NCBI RefSeq assembly: GCF_016587435.1
Contig: NZ_BNJJ01000013.1
Span: 124,001-188,000 of the forward strand
Direction of reading: 5' to 3'
DNA length: 64,000 nt
From: Dictyobacter formicarum
Lineage (GTDB): Bacteria; Chloroflexota; Ktedonobacteria; Ktedonobacterales; Ktedonobacteraceae
Shown: piece by piece, positions 56,192-63,862 of the stretch
Position numbering within the stretch: position 1 is the stretch's first letter
Layout of the letters: every line of letters starts with the position of its first letter
Translations under genes and position numbers: made by a program
The notes under the pieces: model-generated
What the model saw: only the letters and a program-made list of their open reading frames with translations
The model's database searches: none
Told to the model about the DNA's origin: nothing

Positions 56192-56788
56192 ATGGTAGAA
56201 AGTCTTCCGGCTCCGCTTCTAGAGCTCGTTCGTCTAGCTAATGAGGGAAATAAGAAAGCGATACAGGCGATAGAAAATATTGCTAGAGATATTCTGGATC
56301 AGGATGATCAGCGATTTTACCGGGTCTGTGAAAAGGTAGCTCCTGTGCTTCTGCGTATGGAAGTGAGGAAGATCATGGAGAGTCAGCCTCGGTATCTGCC
56401 GTTGCCTCCTCAGCTCTCTCAATTTGAACGTGATCCGGTGTTCCTGGCTGCGCGTCCAGTAGGCCGGTTCTGGTATCGCTTTGATATGCATAGCCTGGAT
56501 GAGGAGGGCTTAGAGGTGGTGCGTGCTCCTCGTCGTTTTTCACGGCATGCCATTTTTCAATACCTGGATAGCACGGTGCGTATTCCCGATGTCGAGCTTC
56601 ACCTGGAGGTACCACTCTCGTATCGGGTTGGTGAGTTGGTGGGCTGGCTCTCCGCTCTGGCGACATCACAACACGATGACGCCCAGGCGGGAATAGTGAT
56701 GCTCTCCGCGCTGGTGGCTCCGCTCCTTGTCTCTGCTCCTGTTCCGCCAACTGCTCCAGCTGGCCGCCTTCGGGCTGGTAGAAAGTAG
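56192..56788 (+). CDS. Element protein of unknown function
   Basis: A 198-residue protein starting at the ATG after GAAAGGTGG. It is helical at first (LLELVRLANEGNKKAIQAIENIARDILD), then has a region rich in Arg and aromatic residues, and an Ala/Pro-rich end. I recognise no family. It is followed 6 bp later by the zinc-ribbon gene, so they form one unit with the integrase probably included. Confidence 0.6.
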   Translation: MVESLPAPLLELVRLANEGNKKAIQAIENIARDILDQDDQRFYRVCEKVAPVLLRMEVRKIMESQPRYLPLPPQLSQFERDPVFLAARPVGRFWYRFDMHSLDEEGLEVVRAPRRFSRHAIFQYLDSTVRIPDVELHLEVPLSYRVGELVGWLSALATSQHDDAQAGIVMLSALVAPLLVSAPVPPTAPAGRLRAGRK

Positions 56789-56794
56789 GGTGTG

Positions 56795-56953
56795 ATGGAT
56801 CTGTTTCATACATATTGCCATGGTTGTAAGAAGAAAGCTCATTGTAAACCTCTGGCCTGGCGAAAGGATTCACAGGATAAATGGCGCATACGCTTACTTT
56901 GTCCTGGCTGTCGGGATCGCTACAAGCGGCTTCTATCTGGTGGCTCTAACTAA
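56795..56953 (+). CDS. Small zinc-ribbon protein
   Basis: A 52-residue protein with C8-x2-C11, C17 and C36-P-G-C39 (CHGC and CPGC pairs), an arrangement that would hold one zinc ion. The rest is rich in Lys and Arg, so nucleic-acid binding is plausible. AGGG lies before the ATG. It is too short to have been found by length alone but fits tightly between two genes (6 bp before, 26 bp after). Confidence 0.65.
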   Translation: MDLFHTYCHGCKKKAHCKPLAWRKDSQDKWRIRLLCPGCRDRYKRLLSGGSN

Positions 56954-56979
56954 GTTACATATTCTAGAAGAGGTAATGA

Positions 56980-57984
56980 ATGAAACTTACTGATGCGGTT
57001 AAAGGCTATCTGCTTAGTCGTAAAATGAATTGCTCTGACAAGACTGTTGAATGGTATCGTCAAAAGCTGGCTCATTTTTGTATGGTCCTCCAGCAAGAGT
57101 ATGAGGTGACTATGCTGGATGAGGTAACTGTAACTCACTTGCGTTTGTTTGTTGAGCTTATGAAAGGGACTAAGGCTAACGCTAATAATCCACATAAGCC
57201 AACTAAGGATGATACTACAGTTAGCGATCTGACAGTAAAAGGCTATGTGCAGGTCATTAAGGGCTTCTTTAACTGGTGTGTAAGAGAGGAGCTTATAACA
57301 AAAAATCCTGTGCTTAAATTGGAGAATCCGAAAGTCGGTAAATATGTGATAAAAACATTTAGCTCCGACCAGGTCAGGCAAATGTTAGAGGCTTGCAATA
57401 CTCATACGATGATAGGATTTAGGGACTATACTATCATCTTGTTGCTGCTGGATACTGGCATTAGAGTATCAGAGCTATGCGGGCTTACATTGGATCGTGT
57501 ATACCTGGAAGTGATAAACGATGCGTTTATTAAAGTCCTGGGCAAGGGTCGTAAAGAACGCGAGGTTGGTGTTAGCTCTGATGTTGCTCAATATCTCTGG
57601 AAATATATACATCAGCATAGGCACGCTAAAGACGATAGAAACCAGACTCTTTTTATAAATCTGTTTGGTGAAAATCTCACGATTTATGGTGTTGAGCAGA
57701 TGTTAGAGGAGGTTGAAAAGAGAGCCGGGATAACTGGCGTGCGTGTGTCTCCGCATACATTCCGTCATACATTTGCTCGTATGTTTTTAGAGAATGGCGG
57801 CGAGGTCTATAAACTGTCGCTTATCCTGGGTCATAGTAGTGTCCTGGTCACTGAAAATTATCTCAAGGATTTTGTGAGTAGAGAAGCCAGGCAGGGTCAA
57901 TCTAAACATTCACCTGTTTCCTCTTTGAACCTGGGTAAACAGAACAACGGATTCAAAAAGAAAGTTCAAAAATGGGGGGACTGA
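56980..57984 (+). CDS. Tyrosine recombinase (integrase)
   Basis: A 334-residue XerC/D-type site-specific recombinase with an N-terminal SAM-like DNA-binding domain (to about residue 115). The catalytic residues are R162 (DTGIRVSELCGL), K189 (LGKGRKER), H259 and R262 (SPHTFRHTFAR), H285 (LGHSS) and Y294 (TENYLKDF), all intact. It stands next to the intact tRNA-Thr, the usual position for an integrase of a tRNA-inserted element. GAGGTAATGA lies before the start. Confidence 0.95.
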   Translation: MKLTDAVKGYLLSRKMNCSDKTVEWYRQKLAHFCMVLQQEYEVTMLDEVTVTHLRLFVELMKGTKANANNPHKPTKDDTTVSDLTVKGYVQVIKGFFNWCVREELITKNPVLKLENPKVGKYVIKTFSSDQVRQMLEACNTHTMIGFRDYTIILLLLDTGIRVSELCGLTLDRVYLEVINDAFIKVLGKGRKEREVGVSSDVAQYLWKYIHQHRHAKDDRNQTLFINLFGENLTIYGVEQMLEEVEKRAGITGVRVSPHTFRHTFARMFLENGGEVYKLSLILGHSSVLVTENYLKDFVSREARQGQSKHSPVSSLNLGKQNNGFKKKVQKWGD

Positions 57985-58056
57985 TGTTTATAAAATGGGC
58001 TTTACAGATATACGGTTAGTTCAAAATGGGGGATAAAAATTGATCAGAAAAAAGTA

Positions 58057-58085
58057 TTGACAACTCATGGATGACGGTGTATACT
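58057..58085 (+). promoter_or_regulatory. Element-supplied promoter of the rebuilt tRNA-Thr (right)
   Basis: TTGACA (58057-58062) and TATACT (58080-58085), 17-bp spacer, 30 bp before the tRNA. The spacing is identical to the left promoter although the sequence between differs. Confidence 0.75.
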
Positions 58086-58115
58086 GCTTTCTGTGATCGA
58101 GAGATTACAGATTCT

Positions 58116-58187
58116 GCCGAAGTAGCTCAGTGGTAGAGCAACGGTTTTGTAAACCGTCGGTCGTCGGTTCAATCCCGACCTTCGGCT
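58116..58187 (+). tRNA. tRNA-Thr (anticodon UGU)
   Basis: A 72-nt cloverleaf. The acceptor GCCGAAG pairs with CTTCGGC; the D arm is GCTC/GAGC, the anticodon arm ACGGT-TTTGTAA-ACCGT with anticodon TGT, and the T arm GTCGG-TTCAATC-CCGAC; T is the discriminator. No CCA is encoded. Positions 1-37 are duplicated at 53557-53593. Confidence 0.95.
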
Positions 58188-58468
58188 CTTTTCTTTTTTG
58201 GAAACCTTACATCTCCCTCTATGAACGATCCGCACAGCGAACTATTAAATCTCACCTTCCAAGTTCTATTCTTTTTGTCAAAAACATGTAATGCACGCTG
58301 TTCCAAACTTTGGCTGGCAATGCGCTTATAAAATATTCTCATGTATATTTCCTTTCACATAATGGCATTCCAGTGATGACACAAATTGGCTCTTGTATTA
58401 AGGTCAACCATATTCTATATTAATAGGAACATTTATGCTATATGATTCGACCATATACAGGAGAAATC

Positions 58469-59383
58469 ATGACACGTAAAGGCTGGCTACTCTTTATCGC
58501 CATTTCAGTATTCTGGGGCATTCCTTACTTCTTTATCAAAATTGCTGTACGCGAACTGGACCCGGCCGTGGTGGTATTTGCCCGGGCCGTTATTGCAGCC
58601 GCTGTACTGCTACCAATGACAGCGCGGCAGAAAACGCTGCGACCGATACTCAAACACTGGCCCGTGGTCCTGCTATTTGCGATTATCCATATGGTTGGAG
58701 CATTTTTGCTGATTAGCTATGGCGAGCAACATGTTCCATCCTCCCTCACCAGCCTGCTGATCGCGGCCAATCCGTTGCTAGTTGCGCTGCTGGCTCTGGG
58801 CTTCGATAAGAGGGAGCGCGTCAATGGCCTGCGCCTGATTGGGCTGCTGATTGGTATGGTGGGACTGGTAATCCTACTGGGTTTCGATGTAGGAGGAGAC
58901 AGGCAGATGTGGCTTGGGGCAGTTCTGATCCTGCTCGCGGCTACTGGCTACGCGATTGGCGCTCTGTTGCTCAATCGTCGCCCTCTCGTCGAGCTACCCA
59001 GGACCGCAGTGGCGGCTGGAGAGTGCAGTGTCACCACCATTGTGCTGCTGCCATTGATTCTGACGCGACTCCCCAGCAGCGTACCCAGCCCAGGAGTGCT
59101 GGCCAGCCTGCTCATTCTTGGACTGATCTGCACAGCCCTCGCCCTGCCAACCTTCTTCGCCCTGATCGCCGAAGTCGGAGCCAGTCGCGGCACAGTCATC
59201 ACCTATGTCAATCCCGCTGTCTCTGTACTCCTGGGCGTTACAATCCTTCAAGAACCATTTACTATCGCCACCATCGCTGGCTTCCTATTGATCATCGCTG
59301 GCTCCTGGATCTCTACCACCGGCTCCATCCCGTTTCTGGCAGTTCGCAAAACTCCGCAGCCAGAGGTATGCCAGACAGAATAA
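58469..59383 (+). CDS. EamA/DMT-family transporter
   Basis: A 304-residue protein with ten membrane helices in two EamA halves. The first begins GWLLFIAISVFWGIPYFFIKIAVRELDP; the second half shows WLGAVLILLAATGYAIGALLLNRR and the end ALIAEVGASRGTVITYVNPAVSVLLGVTILQEP, all family hallmarks. The ATG at 58469 has AGGAGA upstream. It probably exports metabolites or amino acids; the substrate is unknown. Confidence 0.92.
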   Translation: MTRKGWLLFIAISVFWGIPYFFIKIAVRELDPAVVVFARAVIAAAVLLPMTARQKTLRPILKHWPVVLLFAIIHMVGAFLLISYGEQHVPSSLTSLLIAANPLLVALLALGFDKRERVNGLRLIGLLIGMVGLVILLGFDVGGDRQMWLGAVLILLAATGYAIGALLLNRRPLVELPRTAVAAGECSVTTIVLLPLILTRLPSSVPSPGVLASLLILGLICTALALPTFFALIAEVGASRGTVITYVNPAVSVLLGVTILQEPFTIATIAGFLLIIAGSWISTTGSIPFLAVRKTPQPEVCQTE

Positions 59384-59434
59384 GCCGCTCCCTTCTCGCT
59401 TTATGAGTTTCCTGCCGCAGCACTCAAAAAATAT

Positions 59435-59478
59435 TTGTGTTGCTGCAAATGTGCATCCGCACATTTGCAGCAACACAA
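59435..59478. terminator. Palindromic terminator after the DMT gene
   Basis: Perfect 20-bp arms (59435-59454 and 59459-59478) with a 4-base loop, 52 bp after the stop. Confidence 0.85.
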
Positions 59479-59587
59479 CAAAGAAGGCTTCGAAACAAGA
59501 TTGGTTTGTAATCGTTTAAAAACCAATAATTACCCAGGTTGCCACCTATCCTGGGTGATTACATTATTACCTTTCACTGGGAGACTT

Positions 59588-60466
59588 ATGAACCAAAACG
59601 ACCCCGTCATCGCCCGCCTGATCTCTTGGGCCCAATCGCGCGAGGATATCCGCGCCCTGGTTTTAAGCAGCTCGCGTACCAACCCGACCGTACCCGAGCT
59701 GGTCGACGCGCTTTCCGATTATGATCTGGATGTGATTATCCACGGCGATGCACGCACCTGGTATGAAGACCGCGCCTGGCTCGAGGAGCTTGGCCCAGTA
59801 CTCGTTGGGTTCGGCGACCCACCGACGAAAGAATACGGCATTGAAATTTCCGGCTACGTCATCATTTATGCCGACGGCACCAAAATCGACTTTACCATTA
59901 TGCCCGAAGAGATCTTCAAACAGGTGGTCGCCGAACCCACCCTGCGCGATGGTTGGGATGACGGACATCGGGTTTTGCTCGATAAAGATGCTCTGTCCGC
60001 CGGGTTAAAAACACCCTCTCACCGCGAATTCATCCCCACCCCACCCACTGCGGAAGAATATCGCGATGTGATCGACCGCTTCTTCACCGAGGCTACTTAT
60101 GTGGCCAAGTTCCTCTGGCGCGACGAACTGATCTTCTTCAAACACTCCCTCGACCAGGAGGTGAAAGCCGACCTGCTACGGCGCATGCTCGAATGGCGCA
60201 TGGAGATCGACTATAACTGGTCCATCCGCCTGGGTGTGCTCGGGCGCGGGCTGAAGAAACGCCTCTCACCCGAGCTCTGGAACGAACTGGAGAGCACCTA
60301 CACCGGCGCCAGCATCGAGGAAAACTGGGCCGCGCTGTTCAAAACTATTGCCCTCTTCCGCAGACTCGCCAGTGAGGTAGGTAGCCATCTAGGATACACG
60401 TACCCCACCGACCTGGACAAGCGCATGATGGCTTACCTGGAGAAGATTAGGAGGATGGAGCATTAA
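59588..60466 (+). CDS. Aminoglycoside 6-adenylyltransferase-like protein (ANT(6))
   Basis: A 292-residue nucleotidyltransferase of the ANT(6)/AadE family. The nucleotidyl site is seen as ALVLSSSRTNP then SDYDLDVII (D44, D46, D48). The later region (EEYRDVIDRFFTEATYVAKFLWRDE, MLEWRMEIDYNWSIRLGVLGRGLKKRL) is the family's C-terminal helical domain. The family adds AMP to streptomycin, but many chromosomal relatives in soil bacteria have no tested resistance role. The ATG at 59588 follows GGGAG; an upstream extension would enter the terminator. Confidence 0.85.
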   Translation: MNQNDPVIARLISWAQSREDIRALVLSSSRTNPTVPELVDALSDYDLDVIIHGDARTWYEDRAWLEELGPVLVGFGDPPTKEYGIEISGYVIIYADGTKIDFTIMPEEIFKQVVAEPTLRDGWDDGHRVLLDKDALSAGLKTPSHREFIPTPPTAEEYRDVIDRFFTEATYVAKFLWRDELIFFKHSLDQEVKADLLRRMLEWRMEIDYNWSIRLGVLGRGLKKRLSPELWNELESTYTGASIEENWAALFKTIALFRRLASEVGSHLGYTYPTDLDKRMMAYLEKIRRMEH

Positions 60467-60512
60467 TTGTATCAAAAGAGGGAAGTGATTCCCTCTTTTG
60501 ATACAATTAATG
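60461..60512. terminator. Palindromic terminator overlapping the stop of the ANT(6)-like gene
   Basis: Perfect 24-bp arms (60461-60484 and 60489-60512) with a 4-base loop. The stop codon TAA (60464-60466) lies inside the left arm. Confidence 0.8.
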
Positions 60513-60550
60513 CTTAAAAACAGTTTTAGAGCGTTTCTGAATATCATACG

Positions 60551-60592
60551 TTTCGCGCCTGCGGCCCCTGACGCTACGCGCCTGCGGCGCTC
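60551..60592. repeat. Dispersed GC-rich repeat, inverse copy of 15011-15053
   Basis: Read on the minus strand it gives GAGCGCCGCAGGCG, spacer, GTCAGGGGCCGCAGGC, the same order as at 15011-15053. It also has CGCGCCTGCGGC twice. Confidence 0.55.
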
Positions 60593-60599
60593 AAAAGGT

Positions 60600-60650
60600 C
60601 TTTTTATGTGCAGCCTTTCGCGCAAAGCGCGAAAGGCTGCACATAAAAAG
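60600..60650. terminator. Palindromic hairpin between convergent genes
   Basis: Perfect 24-bp arms (60600-60623 and 60627-60650) around AAA. It may end the leftward glutamine amidotransferase transcript or back up the previous terminator. Confidence 0.75.
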
Positions 60651-60674
60651 GGCTCGGGTGCGAATGCACCCGCC
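60651..60674. repeat. REP-like GC hairpin, inverse of the copy at 41468
   Basis: GCTCGGGTGCGAATGCACCC then GCCC, which in reverse resembles 41468-41491 with a few changes. It directly abuts the palindrome at 60600-60650. Confidence 0.5.
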
Positions 60675-60744
60675 CATACGGGGGCGCTTTGCTTCCCATC
60701 ATGATGAAACTCTCAAAGTTCATCAGGGTAAACGACAAACACAT

Positions 60745-61466
60745 TTAAAACAGCTTGCTGATTTTGAAGAAGTTTTCCAGTATAATAGTTGAATGTGCTG
60801 CATAAGTAGGATAAAGATCAACAGCCTCTATTTCAGCTTTGTGATATACCTCTGTGCCATAGGTATCAATAAATTCTTTTTTCAGTGAGGGATCATGTAA
60901 CCAGCGATCAAGCATATCTTCAGTAAGTTCTACATGATATTGTAATCCATAGGCATGCTGGCCATAGCGAAACGCCTGGTTGAAGCCATCGGTTCGGCAA
61001 GCCAGTTCAATTGCCCCTTTCGGCAACTTAAAACAGTCATCATGCCATTGAAAAGCCTGCTGATAATCTGGCAAATTATGGTAAAGAGGATCCTTGTGGC
61101 CGGCCTCAGTAAAATGTATACGCAAGAAGCCAATGTAGCTCTTTGGTAATTTTTCTACCTCCGCCTGAAATGCGCGCGCCAGTAGTTGTCCCCCAGGCAA
61201 AAACCAAGGTAAGGGATGTCCTGTAAGATCGCCTGGCGAAAATATGCTTCTTCATGCACGGTATAGGGATATTTACGCGTCTCGTAGACATGCTGCGATC
61301 CACCTAAAACAACAATTGCCTGGCATTGCGTCGGATCAGGAAGCGGATCTCGACCAACATGTATCAGATGATAGTTGATGTCGTGTTCATCTAGAATGTA
61401 GCCTACGCGACCAGCGGGATTTTCTAAGATGTGTTGAAGGATCAACACACGTTTCTCCTCTGCCAT
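60745..61466 (-). pseudogene. Class I glutamine amidotransferase, frameshifted
   Basis: Two frames together make a GATase1 protein of about 240 residues like the GuaA-N-type amidotransferases. Frame one starts at ATG 61464-61466 (AGGAGG upstream), and includes KRVLILQHILENPAGRVGYILDEH, VVLGGSQHVYE and the nucleophile C in GFCLG. Frame two resumes GGQLLARAFQAEVEKLPKSY and carries the His-Glu pair near GLQYHVELTEDM. The break is at five C (61190-61194, plus strand); one more base restores LGGQLLA. As with the other breaks here, a read error is likely. Confidence 0.88.
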
Positions 61467-61555
61467 AGCCCTGCCTCCTATTCTCCACAAATAAAAAACT
61501 ACCACCCTGCTAGTATAGCAGGAAATGGACTGTGGGAGAGAAGATAGAAGAGTAC

Positions 61556-61605
61556 GCGACCCGACCGGATGTGTGCGCCACTCCTCGATGGCCGGACCGG
61601 GTCGC
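61556..61605 (-). terminator. Imperfect hairpin after the SGNH hydrolase gene
   Basis: GCGACCCGACCGG (61556-61568) pairs with CCGGACCGGGTCGC (61592-61605), one bulge. It lies downstream of the leftward hydrolase gene. Confidence 0.55.
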
Positions 61606-61667
61606 ACGTGGTTATGTTTTTATCTGGCTACATGGCTACAATATCAGACAGAATACCGCAGGATTAG

Positions 61668-62498
61668 CTAGTAACCAGCGGTCTGCTCAAACGCATTGGC
61701 GATAACACTATAGCCAGTCGAGGTTGCATGAATGTCCTTGAACAGGCTACACATCCATGTGTAATTGCAAATATTGGAATTGGGGGTTGCAGCACCACCG
61801 AGAGGTGTGAACACATCAACGACAGTCGCATAACCGCTGGCATCCGCTGCCAGGTGCTGATTGATTACCTGGGCATATGACACCATCGTTGGACAAATAT
61901 TCTGATAGGGATCGTAGTAATTCATCAACAACAGGTCACCGCTCCGCCGGCCGTTCACCGTCATGGCGGCAGTCAACTTCGGCAGTATCACCTGCCTCAA
62001 ATTGGTATCCATCGTGGCCAGGTCGCTGTTCCATGTCGAGCTGATCGTACATGTCGATGTATTAATGTCATGAAGCATGTCGTTAGCCCCGATATCTAAC
62101 GTCACCGGACTGACATTGCCTGCATTTAATTCGAGATACAGAACCGCAGCATCAAGTTGAGAACCAATGTAGGGAAACTTGCGCAAAACTGAGAACGAGC
62201 AGCCGCCATTGATCATCGAGGTTGTTGTCTCACCAGGGCAGGCCATATTGGCGTAACTTGTGGCGCCATGGCTCTTGAGATTGGCGTAAAAGTCATCGGC
62301 ATACCCATGAGTGAGATTAAGATTGGGCTGGTATCCATAGGCCAGCGAATCGCCAACCGCCAGATAATGAGATTTAGGTCCTACAAGAGACGCATGAATG
62401 GCGGCAAATGCCGATGGCATAGATAAGAAAAAGAGACTGGATACAAGAAAAACAGGCGCAGCGATGCGAAAAAGAAGTTTCACCATGCCTTTGAGCAT
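61668..62498 (-). CDS. Secreted SGNH/GDSL hydrolase
   Basis: A 276-residue secreted esterase/lipase. An N-terminal signal peptide ends near AFA (residue ~32). The nucleophile is S51 in AVGDSLAYGY (block I), the oxyanion block is TLDIGANDML, and D255 with H257 lie in KDIHATSTGY (block V). Six or so Cys residues suggest disulfide bonds outside the cell. The start has AAGGAGG upstream. It stands alone. Confidence 0.92.
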   Translation of the reverse strand: MLKGMVKLLFRIAAPVFLVSSLFFLSMPSAFAAIHASLVGPKSHYLAVGDSLAYGYQPNLNLTHGYADDFYANLKSHGATSYANMACPGETTTSMINGGCSFSVLRKFPYIGSQLDAAVLYLELNAGNVSPVTLDIGANDMLHDINTSTCTISSTWNSDLATMDTNLRQVILPKLTAAMTVNGRRSGDLLLMNYYDPYQNICPTMVSYAQVINQHLAADASGYATVVDVFTPLGGAATPNSNICNYTWMCSLFKDIHATSTGYSVIANAFEQTAGY

Positions 62499-62744
62499 AT
62501 TTTCCTCCTTGAAAAAATATACTAATCTGGCACTTTAGTAAGGGCTGTTAAAGTGGTAACAGCTTTGAGGAGAAAAGAAATCTTACACGTCTATTTCATA
62601 GTATAAATATAAAAAATCAGAATTACAAGCTTTCAAGATATCAAAATATAATTTATACTGTAATGCAATGACCAATATTTGAATAACAGCAAATATTTTT
62701 GACATAAAAATACTTTTGCGCTACGTTTTTGGGGTAATCGTGAT

Positions 62745-62798
62745 AAAAGATTCCTGATGAGGTGCAGAACATGTTCTGCACCTCATCAGGAATCTTTT
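62745..62798. terminator. 54-bp perfect palindrome after the methyltransferase gene
   Basis: Perfect and loopless, centred between 62771 and 62772. It ends in AAAAGA/TCTTTT and touches the stop of the frameshifted methyltransferase, so it is its terminator. Confidence 0.8.
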
Positions 62799-63593
62799 TA
62801 GTGTGCGCTGAGCGGTGTTCCCCATATAATCTCGCTGACTACAGATAGCGTCAGTAACCCATCGCGCATAAAAGGTGTGAGCAACTGGCTGACGGCAGCA
62901 TCAAAAGCGCTGGCCGCCTCTTCGCCCATGCGCTCCCGCGAAAAAACCGTTGCGCGAGTGAATGGATTGAATATAGTCCTCTCCCGATTGCACAAACGGA
63001 ACCGGCTGTGTCAGCACACTACCAACTTTCTGGAAGAGATGGCGCTGCTGTAATTCTTCAATGAGATTGTATGGGCGAAACTCGCGATTGGTTGAGAAGC
63101 GGGAGATAAGCGCCAGCAAATCTTTATCCCAGGGATTGGATTCCGTTCCACAACCAACAATTGCCAGGTAACCATGAGGAGTGAGCAAGCGCTGAAATAG
63201 TGGCATAACAATATCCCATTCCATCCAGTGCAAGCTGTCATCAGCCGTGATCAGGACATAAGGAGGATTCAGCGCTACATCTTCGACGCGGCCATAAATC
63301 CAGTTGAGTCGAGGATGATCACCGCCGGGGAGGGTTCTTGCTTTGTTGAGCATGGCCTGGGAAAAGTCAACCGCGTCGAGCCGTTCTACCGAGTTAACTA
63401 ATCGCCGTGCCAGTGCACCGGTGCCACATCCCACGTCAAGAATGGTACGTGGCTCATCGGTTATCAGCGCCAGGAGCGCATTGACAGTTTCATCGGGGTG
63501 CGGAGGTCGGTGATGGTAGACGTCAACAATACTGCTATCCTTGAATTGTTCCGCGTACTTCAGGCCAAGATGGCTCGGTTTTGGCTGCGTCAT
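62798..63593 (-). pseudogene. SAM-dependent methyltransferase with a frameshift near its end
   Basis: Starts at ATG 63591-63593 behind AAAAGGAG. It shows a YcgJ/UbiE-like SAM fold: ILDVGCGTGALARRL (motif I), LDAVDFSQAMLNKA, and SLHWMEWDIVMPLFQRLLTPHGYLAIVG. The main frame then ends in SIHSRNGFFAGAHG, but another frame continues SRERMGEEAASAFDAAVSQLL to a normal end (stop at 62798). The break is at six A (62941-62946, plus strand); with one base fewer it reads SIHSRNGFSRERMG. The substrate is unknown. Confidence 0.85.
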
Positions 63594-63862
63594 ATAGCTC
63601 CTTTTTTTCTCTTTATAGACTTTCACCTGCATTACCTGTGTTCTCAAGGAACTACGGATGAATTTCGCCACGGTTGCTGAGCCATATATCCCCCCTATGC
63701 TGTCCCACCACGAAAAACCAGCAATAAAAGCGGAACCTATGGACAATCGTTGTTATTGTTGCTTTTGCACGATTGAACGGTAGCTACGCATATATTATTA
63801 TGTATATCATCATATTAATGGGGAAAACACATATTGATTGCAGCGAAAGGATAACAATCTAC

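Larger units (their letters stand above)
53594..58152. mobile_element. Integrative element in tRNA-Thr(UGU)
   Basis: About 4.56 kb bounded by the 37-bp tRNA repeat (53557-53593 and 58116-58152). It carries a tyrosine recombinase at the right end, next to the intact tRNA, an HTH protein at the left end, and small unknown genes between. Genes in it are more AT-rich at the ends than the surrounding genes. The reconstituted tRNA on the right has its promoter and 5' half from the element and its 3' half from the chromosome. No replication, conjugation or virion genes are seen, so it may be a satellite or a reduced island. Confidence 0.85.

Noticed and set aside
55206..56198. A long plus-strand frame of about 330 codons in the tRNA element
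   Set aside because: It starts on the stop of the previous gene, runs through an intrinsic terminator, has no protein-like pattern and its second half is antisense to the small membrane protein gene.
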